Source: Obelidium mucronatum
Taxonomy: Eukaryota; Chytridiomycota; Chytridiomycetes; Chytridiales; Chytriomycetaceae
Length of the DNA stretch: 16,832 bases
Assembly: GCA_025765595.1 (NCBI GenBank)
Contig: JAIVFH010000503.1
Coordinates: 1-16,832 of the forward strand
Reading direction: 5' to 3'
Numbering within the stretch: the first letter of the stretch is position 1; the number at the start of each line of letters is the position of its first letter. Made by a program: the position numbers and the translations under genes. This document shows positions 1-7,283 of the stretch, piece after piece. The notes beneath the pieces are model-generated. The model was not told the DNA's origin. It saw nothing but the letters and a program-made list of their open reading frames with translations, and did no database searches.

Positions 1-461
<461 letters not shown>

Positions 462-523
462 TTATTTATTGGAGAATAAAAAACAAAAACAAGAAACTTT
501 ATTATTTATATCTAAAAAAAAAA
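462..523. promoter_or_regulatory. 62-bp shared promoter between divergent ECT1 and PP2C genes
   Basis: Only 62 bases separate the two ATGs, and they are strongly AT-rich with several A runs, including an 11-A run directly before the PP2C start. Both 5' untranslated regions and any core promoter must fit here or overlap the neighbouring coding sequence. Promoter function is inferred from gene layout; no specific binding site is identified. Confidence 0.55.
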
Positions 524-1666
524 ATGAGTAGTGAGTTTTGGGGCGCTGCGACATCGATCGGCAAACGCGAAACGCAGCAGGACGAGTACTTGGCCGTCGA
601 GGACTTGTTTGAAGGAACTCCGCGGACGTCGCTGTTTGCTGTGTTTGACGGGCATGGTGCGGTTCTTTTTTTTAAGTTGTTCCCTTCCTTCGAACTCTCC
701 CCCAAACTAAAAAAACACACACACAACAACAATAAACACACAAAAAAAAGGCTCCGAAGGCCATCGCGTTTCCGCCTTTGTAAAAAAGATATTCCCCGAA
801 GTGCTCATCAAACTGAGGTCGCAGCTGATTGGTCAAAGCGCAGAAGCCGCGACAGCCCTAAAAGAAGCCTTTGAGATTGTCAATACGCGGTTAATTGAGA
901 ATGAAGCCATCGATACCTACATGAGCGGGACAACCGCTGTTTTACTCTTGTTTTTCCATGACGAGCGGCGGGTGCTTATTGGGAATGTTGGCGATAGCCG
1001 GATCATGATGGGACGGAAGGAAGGGGATGATGTTGTTCCGATGCAAGTTTCAACGTAATGGTTCATCTTTTTGATTTTCCCCCCTCCACACACCGAGCTC
1101 CTAATTGAGTGTTTTTTTTTTTTGGAACGTTGGTTTGTTATTGGTTGGCTCAAAAAATAGGGATCACACATGTCTCCATGAAACGGAAGTAGAGCGCGTG
1201 AAAAAAGCGGGAGGTCGAATAGATCAGATGCATACGGAGGATGGACACGACGGACCGCTACGTATCTACAAAGGAACGCTGCCTTATCCAGGGTAAAAAA
1301 AAGATATTTTAATGTCTCTTTTTTTTTTTGTTCATCCATGTAGATATTAATTCGCCTTTTTTTTTTTTTTTACTTTCTTTCAGGCTTGTGGTAACAAGAT
1401 CATTAGGCGACACATGCGCAACAAAGCTGGGAGTCCTCGCAGAACCCGAAGTGATTGAACGCGAACTATCTAAAAAAGATATATTCTTTGTATTGGCTTC
1501 GGATGGATTGTGGGATGGCCTTGACATGGTGGAAGTGGTTCGACTTGCTGTGAAATACGAAAACCCACAGAAAGCAAGCGATATTTTGAATAAGCGGGCA
1601 CTGAAAAGCTTGGATGCCAAATGTATTGATGATAATGTCACAAATATTGTTGTTCATACGGGATAG
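524..1666 (+). CDS. PP2C-type (PPM family) serine/threonine protein phosphatase
   Basis: Metal-dependent Ser/Thr phosphatase. Four exons: 524-656, 751-1054, 1161-1292 and 1384-1666. They join in phase to 852 nt, 283 aa, across introns starting GTGCGG, GTAATG and GTAAAA. Visible PPM motifs in order: R15-x4-D20 (RETQQD), the metal-binding FDGHG near residues 41-45, SGTTAV, GNVGDSR, DHTCLHETEVERVKKAGGRI, VTRSLGD, the metal-binding ASDGLWDG, and the closing DDNVTNIVV. All expected acidic metal ligands are present, so it should be active. At 283 aa it is a minimal catalytic domain with no added N- or C-terminal region and no signal peptide or membrane segment. The ATG at 524 is chosen because it gives a normal PP2C N-terminus; a longer open frame upstream (from 434) overlaps the divergent gene. 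Which PP2C subgroup it belongs to is not clear to me. Confidence 0.95.
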
Positions 1667-1861
1667 CTTTTTTTTACCTTTTCTATACTTTTCTTGGTTT
1701 TAAAAGGTGGCATCAAGTTCAATTAACCCCCTCACGTTAGATTAATAAAAAGAAATAGGAACTTCAGAGTGTATCCTTTAAAGTATCGGATTTTCTTGGT
1801 GTTCACAGTCCGTTGGTAAATGCCACAGAACTAATATTACTTCTTTACAAACAGTAAGCAG
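1667..1861. other. Intergenic, PP2C 3' flank
   Basis: AT-rich spacer between the phosphatase stop and tRNA-Trp. It contains a T run right after the stop and an AATAAA within ATTAATAAAAAG near 1741-1752 that could serve as the poly(A) signal. No gene seen. Confidence 0.5.
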
Positions 1862-1933
1862 GACTCCTTGGCGCAACGGTAGCGCGTTCGTCTCCAAAGC
1901 GAAAGGTTGCGCGTTCAAATCGCGTAGGGGTCA
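1862..1933 (+). tRNA. tRNA-Trp (anticodon CCA)
   Basis: A 72-nt cloverleaf. Acceptor stem GACTCCT (1862-1868) pairs with AGGGGTC (1926-1932) with one G-T pair, followed by discriminator A at 1933. The D arm is GGCGCAACGGTAGCGC. The anticodon stem is TTCGT/GCGAA around loop CTCCAAA, giving anticodon CCA. The T arm contains GTTCAAAT. There is no intron. An internal B box (GGTTCAA-like) is present, and a TTTT pol III stop follows at 1941-1944. Confidence 0.95.
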
Positions 1934-1940
1934 GGGACTG

Positions 1941-1944
1941 TTTT
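1941..1944 (+). terminator. RNA polymerase III T-run terminator for tRNA-Trp
   Basis: TTTT eight bases past the tRNA 3' end, the usual pol III stop. Confidence 0.6.
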
Positions 1945-2070
1945 GCTGGCTAATTTTCGTACACTCTAATTTTATCATAATTTTATTGTACATAACAACA
2001 TGTTATCACAGATTCAAAGAACGTTACATCAACAACAACAAAAAAAGAACAAATTCTGAGGGTACGAAAG

Positions 2071-2399
2071 ATGCAATTCACTGCCCTTCTTGCTTTCGCT
2101 GCAATGGCCATCTCTGCTGCAACGGCCCCTACCGTTCCCCTGGTTGTCCAGGTTCTCTCATTCAAGGCCAACCGTCGACTGCTGGCACTACTCCTTCGCC
2201 GACCAACCCAAGGCTGGCGTGCAGGGTATTTGGAGACCCATTGCTGCCTATGGAGAATACTGCGCAGGAGTTGAGCGCGTCTCTTCCATCTGTCCCAAGC
2301 AGCGTTCAGATCTCTAGACCAATCTGTCACACTGGTTTCAAGTGTACTCCAGTTGCTGGAAACGGCTACGCTGGTGCCATCTATGGAAACTGTCTCTAA
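2071..2399 (+). pseudogene. Small secreted cysteine-containing protein, decayed or with an unresolved splice pattern
   Basis: The ATG at 2071 opens a clear signal-peptide-like segment (MQFTALLAFAAMAISAATA, then PTVPLVV). Downstream the coding-looking sequence moves between frames. One frame holds GIWRPIAAYGEYCAGVERVSSICPKQ before a TAG at 2317; another holds ISRPICHTGFKCTPVAGNGY and ends GAIYGNCL at a TAA at 2397-2399. A 61-bp GT-AG intron (2152-2212, weak donor GTTCTC) would join the signal peptide to the first block and give a 61-aa product. I found no convincing second intron linking in the last block. It could be a short two- or three-exon effector-like gene, or a frameshifted relic. I do not recognise the family. 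Signal peptide plus spaced cysteines argue for secretion; the rest is inference. Confidence 0.45.
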
Positions 2400-2440
2400 G
2401 ATTTAAGATTCATCTTTTAATATCCTGTTGAGCAATATCG

Positions 2441-2515
2441 TCTTCGTTTCTATTCACTCTGTGATCCTATGACCTATTGAATTTTGTTGTGCATTCTCTT
2501 CTTCGTTTCTATTCA
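2441..2515. repeat. 16-bp direct repeat pair
   Basis: TCTTCGTTTCTATTCA occurs at 2441-2456 and again at 2500-2515, 59 bp apart start to start, directly after the small secreted-protein candidate. It could reflect a local duplication or footprint; no element is bounded by it. Confidence 0.7.
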
Positions 2516-2541
2516 ATAAAACCAGAGTCAGTTGGAAATGC

Positions 2542-2545
2542 AAAA
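2542..2545 (-). terminator. RNA polymerase III T-run terminator for tRNA-Ser
   Basis: The plus-strand AAAA at 2542-2545 reads TTTT on the minus strand, one base after the discriminator base of tRNA-Ser. Confidence 0.55.
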
Positions 2546-2546
2546 C

Positions 2547-2628
2547 CGACAACGGCAGGATTTGAACCTGCGCTCCCAGAGGGAAGTAGATTTCTAGTCT
2601 ACCGCCTTAACCGCTCGGCCACGTTGTC
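2547..2628 (-). tRNA. tRNA-Ser (anticodon AGA)
   Basis: An 82-nt type II tRNA on the minus strand. Acceptor stem GACAACG (2628-2622) pairs with CGTTGTC (2554-2548), with discriminator G at 2547 as expected for serine tRNAs. The D arm contains GGCCGAGCGGTTAAGGC. The anticodon stem GTAGA/TCTAC encloses CTAGAAA, anticodon AGA. The long variable arm (TTCCCTCTGGGAGC region) is typical of Ser/Leu tRNAs, and the T arm carries GGTTCAAATCC. There is no intron. A TTTT lies just past the 3' end (minus-strand T run at 2545-2542). Confidence 0.95.
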
Positions 2629-2773
2629 TTGTGGGACAACAAACCTCAAGGCCTACTTATTGATAAAACATTAATTACAACCTCTGAGAATCTGGGTTCT
2701 TGTTTCCTTGCTTGTTGTCCATTTGGAGGTTGTATGTGATAAACTCAGTGATTCTGTTTATTGTTGCGAAAAG

Positions 2774-3188
2774 TTATACTTCTGAGAGGATTCTGATTGT
2801 CTCGTTCACATCATGAACATAGCGCTGCAAATCATCATCGACATCAACTTTGGTGCCAGTTTTCTATATCGTCAGATGCATTTTTAGATTTCAATCGCTT
2901 CCAACAGATTCCACTCCTGCAACGAATCTCTCAAAAACAACGATTTCTGCTGTTGTGGAATTCCCACTGCCTCTGCCATTAATCCAGAATAATTGAACTC
3001 CCCATTTCCTTGATAGAGCTAGTTCAAGATATCCGATTTGATATATCCACCAGACTGTTGCTCAATGCGGAAATCCATAATCATTGGCTTGCCGTTGACT
3101 TGACGACAGGTTGACGAGTTTGTTGTGCAATCAGAAGACAAAGAATTCTAGAAATCAAAGCGAGTTGGATCAAAGCTTTCGTGTTCAT
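2774..3188 (-). pseudogene. Relic of a small secreted-protein gene, frameshifted and with an internal stop
   Basis: On the minus strand an ATG at 3188 begins a hydrophobic leader (MNTKALIQLALISRILCLLI) that resembles a signal peptide. After a frame change the sequence looks protein-coding for about 90 codons: DCTTNSSTCRQVNGKP, then MDFRIEQQSGGYIKSDILN, an in-frame TAG, then GLMAEAVGIPQQQKSLFLRD. It stops at a TAA at 2886-2884. A further frame change leads to KVDVDDDLQRYVHDVNETIR and a TAA at 2776-2774. I tried GT-AG introns to join these frames; none restored phase cleanly. The family is unknown to me. The call as a relic rests on composition and the leader only. Confidence 0.4.
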
Positions 3189-3286
3189 TGTTTCGTTGGT
3201 CAGATGCGTCTTAATGCAGAGTTTCCCTAGGGATCACTCACTCTTTATACAGAAAATAAATAAAAAATGAGATTTATGACATGATT

Positions 3287-3974
3287 TCAATTCAATCTTG
3301 TTCTTTTTATTTGTAGTGGGTACTGTTTGGTCACGTAAAGTTTTTTGGGCACAACATAAGCACGACCACTCTTGTACTTTTCCATAAGATATCGTCTCAG
3401 ATACAACGGTTCAACCCGAGTAATGGAAAGTATTTCTGATGGAATACGTCGCAAGCGAATTCCTTTATTCACGTTCTTCGTCTAGAGTTTGATTGCATTG
3501 TCTGCTTCGCAATGCGAGAGTGCTGGATCGAGTTAAGGTCCTCAATGACTGGAAAGTACTTCTTCTACTGTAAGAGAAACCCGTCTTTGTTGTTTCACAC
3601 TGCTAGAGTCCAGTATTGAACTCAGGCGACTAATTCAGGTGTTCGCAAATCATTCGCAAACCAAGCGGCAGCTGATTGGGCGGTTCACTGTTTTTAGTCA
3701 GGTGTTCCAAGAATTCTACTGATGTCATTGTCCTGAGTTGGTCTACATCATCTGCAGCCGTCATTGGAAAGGTGAGGATTATTCGGCCGCTGCTTCCAGG
3801 CACCTGCAGAATCGTCGACTCAAGGAGCCGTTTAACTCAATCTCGCATCTGCAATACAAAGTTCTCGCTTGGATAGATGTACTTGGAGATTCGATTTGAG
3901 TGTGGACTTGTGGCACCACTATTGCTGGGACGGCACAGCAGCTGTGGCAGAAGAACAGACATGACCATTACCAT
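3287..3974 (-). pseudogene. Degenerate protein-coding relic, unknown family, possibly secreted
   Basis: One minus-strand frame from the ATG at 3974 reads MVMVMSVLLPQLLCRPSN (signal-like) and runs to ISKYIYPSENFVLQMRD. It hits TGA at 3839-3837, then continues open for 68 codons, including TILQVPGSSGRIILTFPMTA and VEFLEHLTKNSEPPNQL, before TAG at 3632-3630. After more stops, a shifted frame beginning near 3472 gives about 61 codons (KGIRLRRIPSEILSITR, YLMEKYKSGRAYVVPKKLYV) ending in TGA at 3289-3287. Long near-open stretches broken by single stops and a shift suggest an old gene, or an intron-containing gene that I cannot splice. The family is not recognised. Confidence 0.35.
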
Positions 3975-4124
3975 GAGAGAGCGGAAACTATCAAACGAGC
4001 CAGAATCTTCAATCGACATCCGTTTAACCCTTTCAAGCTCTCCAACGACCTAAGCTGCTGCGGTGGTCTCAACAAACAGACCTTGCCTCCAGGAAAGTGG
4101 CCAGTAAGGGTACACAAACGGCAG

Positions 4125-4151
4125 CTCACAGGTCCACAAGTCACAGGTCCA
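4125..4151. repeat. Short tandem-like direct repeat (TCACAGGTCCA twice)
   Basis: The 11-mer TCACAGGTCCA occurs at 4126-4136 and 4141-4151, spaced 15 bp start to start. Minor local duplication. Confidence 0.6.
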
Positions 4152-4432
4152 GAACCCGAATCGGCGGGAGCTGTTACCATCTTGTGACTTAGAGCACCTC
4201 ATGAAGGTTAATTCAAGAGCGTACAACTTGTAGCTTGGGTATGAGAATTACTTCGCTTCGAATCTGGGACATGTGTGTCGATTTGAGTAGCTTGTGTTCG
4301 TTTAAACGCTCGAGACACAGTCGATATGGCAGGAGCCGCCCCAAACCATCATTTCATCGTGCTGAAACGGCAGAAACCGTTGGCGATGAAGCCTCAGAAG
4401 AGAATGGATGGCATGCAAAAGATTTTTTTTTT

Positions 4433-4437
<5 letters not shown>

Positions 4438-4462
<25 letters not shown>
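4438..4462. repeat. (CCT)8 microsatellite
   Basis: Eight perfect CCT units followed by a C, preceded at 4422-4433 by a 12-T run. Simple polypyrimidine repeat, probably length-variable between strains. Confidence 0.95.
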
Positions 4463-4463
<1 letters not shown>

Positions 4464-4481
4464 AAATAAAATTTGCAGAGA

Positions 4482-4501
4482 CTCACTCCTCGAGAAGTGA
4501 G
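4482..4501. repeat. 20-bp interrupted palindrome centred on CTCGAG
   Basis: CTCACT-C-CTCGAG-A-AGTGAG: the outer 6-bp arms and the inner 6-bp core are self-complementary, with one mismatched pair between them. It could be a protein-binding site or chance. Confidence 0.6.
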
Positions 4502-5340
4502 TGATAAAGTAGCGAGTAATTTGACTGACATCACAAGTGAATCCTGTTTGGATTCCGCTCTTTTTTGGTGAAAAGGACATGTGGAACTGACTTTCATCAA
4601 GACCAGCTTTAATATGGCAGGCGGTTTGTAACATTAATAAAAAAAGAGAGTGTTCAAAAAAAATCGTATATCCAAATAATGCAGTGAGAATGTAAATTTG
4701 AAACAGAAAAAAACAGCTGAAACTGAATTTTAAAAGAAAAATCAGAGAGTTCAGTTCTCCTGACAAATCAAGTTCAGGATTCTTGTTGTTCCAAATAAAG
4801 CCGAAATAAAGCTGTATTCTATTGTTCCATTTGTTCCATTGTTTCAAATGCCAAAAGAATTCCTCCAAAAAATACCCTCATCCCAAACTTCCCAAAGTAA
4901 AGCATCGATTGTAGCATATTACATATAGTTGCAGAAGGGGGAAGATCTCATTGCGACCTTCTGGCCTCCTTCACCTTACGACTGTGTGTGCTGCCTTCTA
5001 TTTGCTTTCTTTCCCCATATAGTTTTTTCTCCCCTTGCAAATTGCCCAACTCTATGACGCCGTACACTTCACAGAAGGTGCATATCATGATGTGACCAAT
5101 GGTCACTTGAGGTTTGAGCTTGTTACTTGTATTCCTTATTCCTTCTTCTGTATTTCTTATTAACAGTCGAAACTTGGAACTACTGTGAACTACTATAACC
5201 ACCAAGATTTAGTGCCAGACAACTGAAATTGATTGGCCATAAGTGGTTGTTTTCTTGTTTTGTTGTACTTACTAACAGAAACTTGAAATCCAACGGCCGA
5301 ATCAATCGCGTCAACTCACGTTTACAACTGATCAAAACCT

Positions 5341-6478
5341 GACAATCTCCATCAAAACAAAATTGCGCAAGTTGAACCCGAAACTATTTCTTTTATTATC
5401 AATTTTGTTTCTTTACTATCATTCTTTTGTTTGCTTTCACCTGCACACACCACACCTGCCAGGTAAGAGGCATAGGTGCATTCCGCACGTGACATTGAAT
5501 GGCTCTCCAGCTTCAGACCTATGGTTCTGGCTAGCGGCCGCGGCCGCCCGGCGTTGCATGACGCGGCGTGGGGGTCGTTTAGAAAGAAAGGGGCCTAGAA
5601 TCCAAATCAAAGGCTGGCCTCACATATCAACTCCTAGATCACAGTTGCGTGATGGGCATCGCGCGAGGAGAAGCTGCAGCACCGTGATTGCAAAGTCGGA
5701 CTGGACGTCGTTCTGGTCGGCGGCATGGCACCAAGAAGTAGTCATTGGGCACAGTGGCATGCACATACCCTGGTGAAACATCTTACTACTGCCTTGCAAC
5801 AGACATAGCCTTGACAGCAGCAACGCGGAATTCGACACAAACTTTGAGAATCTTTGACTCCCATTTGGCCATTCGAGAATCCCTGTATATTGTCAATGGC
5901 TTTTGGTTGTATTCCAACAGTATCGTCCAGTGAGGCAGAATCAATGAGACAAAGTCGAATTCTTGATGATTGCGCAGGCTGCAGAAGGAGGCTATGATCT
6001 TTGAACACGCACTTGACATTGAAGATTCATTATTGCACGTGAACAGAACAACAGACAGCTTGGAGTGTAATGGTATTGCAGGTATTCTTGGTGTAGGGGA
6101 GACAGGGGATAGGGATATTGCAGAGTCAGCGCATGTTTGACAATGGCGATCGTTGAAACACATATCTTGAAGCAGGAGAGCGAATGGATAAGATGCTCAG
6201 CCACCGCAGCGGCAGCGTACCACGGCTTGTGCGATGCGGCCGAGCTGGTCTCCGAGCGGCCGGCTGAGCAACAGCAGCCCAGCCGCGGCTTCCCTCGGCG
6301 ATTATTTGTCGGCATGACGGCATTGATTGCGCCATCGGCCGCGCCGGTCCACGGCGCCCACGTGCGTAAACGTAACACGAACCAGCACAGCGGACAGCGG
6401 TGTCCTCGGGAAACGAAAGCTGCCGCACGACCGACAGGAGGCCGAGCGGCGCACCAAAGAGTCACGAGCTGACAAGCA
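5341..6478. other. Stretch without a supportable gene; GC-rich patches
   Basis: Two patches stand out from the AT-rich surroundings by high GC. One is around 5530-5580, with two overlapping GCGGCCGC sites at 5535-5548. The other is about 6180-6480. Long frames exist on both strands of the second patch (for example 6137-6472 plus, 5992-6465 minus), as expected when stops are rare in GC-rich DNA, and none has a recognisable domain. A 125-codon minus-strand frame at 5786-6163 has more natural-looking composition in its last 70 codons (EFDFVSLILPHWTILLEYNQ region) and could be a gene relic. I do not annotate a gene. Confidence 0.4.
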
Positions 6479-6658
6479 ATGTGCTCTGGGTGGCGACAAA
6501 GTATCGAGGCGCCGGATGATGAGGAGAAGCGGTTTTATTCTTCGTCACTGCCAAGGTACTTCAATTTCACCACCAGCATAAACTACACCCGGTCCCCGGA
6601 TGTATTAGCACCGTCACCAGCCAATGGGAACCCAATCCACCACAATGATGCCAAATAG
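6479..6658 (+). CDS. Hypothetical 59-aa protein (weak)
   Basis: ATG at 6479 to TAG at 6656-6658, 59 aa, preceded by an in-frame TGA six bases upstream of the ATG. Composition is natural-looking rather than low-complexity: APDDEEKRFYSSSLPRYFNF, then SINYTRSPDVLAPSPANGNP. There is no signal peptide or membrane segment and I recognise no domain. It sits at the right edge of the GC-rich patch and could equally be a terminal exon or a relic of a larger gene. It overlaps the minus-strand frame 6614-6859, which I reject. Existence as a gene is inference. Confidence 0.2.
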   Translation: MCSGWRQSIEAPDDEEKRFYSSSLPRYFNFTTSINYTRSPDVLAPSPANGNPIHHNDAK

Positions 6659-6660
6659 TT

Positions 6661-7047
6661 TTAATTGAAGGTATTGATCCATTTCCTTGTTTTTGTTTGT
6701 TGTGTCAACTCTTCGCGAGCCAAACATTGCGCAAGCCAAACATTGGGACCGTTCCACCTTATTTGGAGCATTTCCATAGCGTTCTTCTGTCCATTTGATT
6801 TTGGAGCTGAAGTCTCCAATTTTTGCCAATTCTCTTCTCCAAAAATTGCAAAAGTGCAAGTGTCTGTGTTTTTATTAATGTTCCAACCCGCGACCGATAC
6901 TTTAACGTGTTGAATAAGAAAGTGCGTCTCCACGGCATCCAGAATCACTTGGGCATTCACATCCAAACAGCAAGCTATCTTTAGGAGAAGGACATCGTAG
7001 AGCTGCTGGTCTTGGATTGGCAAGTTGATGATATGGTCGTTGTCCAT
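6661..7047 (-). CDS. Hypothetical protein, 128 aa (uncertain; possibly a 3' exon)
   Basis: From ATG 7047 to the stop at 6661 the minus strand encodes 128 aa. The same frame stays open without ATG for about another 70 codons upstream, to a TGA near 7258, including QLGKKYKKRLAKYALKLTDQ. The stop-free length of roughly 197 codons in AT-moderate DNA is more than expected by chance. The N-terminal part (LPIQDQQLYDVLLLKIACCL then DVNAQVILDAVETHFL) looks like amphipathic helices. I recognise no family. It lies 236 bp downstream of the WD40 gene's stop, on the same strand, so it could be a separate small gene or a last exon whose start I cannot see. It contains a 16-bp tandem duplication in its coding sequence (6715-6746). 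Confidence 0.35.
   Translation of the reverse strand: MDNDHIINLPIQDQQLYDVLLLKIACCLDVNAQVILDAVETHFLIQHVKVSVAGWNINKNTDTCTFAIFGEENWQKLETSAPKSNGQKNAMEMLQIRWNGPNVWLAQCLAREELTQQTKTRKWINTFN
6715..6746. repeat. 16-bp tandem duplication
   Basis: GCGAGCCAAACATTGC (6715-6730) is followed at once by GCAAGCCAAACATTGG (6731-6746), with two differences. A 16-bp unit is not a multiple of three, so it would shift any reading frame it arose in. Confidence 0.8.
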
Positions 7048-7283
7048 CAATTGATCAGTCAGTTTGAGCGCATACTTCGCCAAGCGTTTCTTGTACTTCT
7101 TTCCAAGTTGGAGAAAAAATGGAGAAAGTGGAAGACTTGCAGCAAAATATTGATGAGTTGAAGCGAATTCAAAAGATTGAAAGAAAATGAATGAGACTCT
7201 ATCAAGCTGAAAAAAGAACTTGAGATTTTTACTGTTGTTACGAAGTACTGAAAATCAAGATGTCCAACTTTTCTTTTTCTCAT

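Larger units (their letters stand above)
4200..5340. other. Gene-free AT-rich stretch
   Basis: About 1.1 kb without a supportable gene. Open frames here start at non-ATG codons or are low-complexity (for example a 135-codon minus-strand frame, 4461-4868, rich in Phe/Leu/Ile). It contains a T run and a CCT microsatellite near 4422-4462 and an XhoI-centred palindrome at 4482-4501. I see nothing else. Confidence 0.5.

Noticed and set aside
917..1339. 140-codon minus-strand frame
   Set aside because: Shadow of PP2C exons 2 and 3 and their introns; the forward strand carries all phosphatase motifs.
4461..4868. 135-codon minus-strand frame, hydrophobic
   Set aside because: Non-ATG start, composition driven by A/T runs and the CCT repeat, no recognisable membrane-protein pattern.
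5363..5776. 137-codon plus-strand frame with hydrophobic start
   Set aside because: Starts at TTG; the leader-like part is a product of a T-rich stretch and the rest runs through a GC-rich patch without domain signal.
5992..6472. Overlapping long frames on both strands (157 and 111 codons)
   Set aside because: They coincide with a GC-rich patch where stops are rare; Ala/Arg/Cys-biased and present on both strands at once, so more likely composition than genes.
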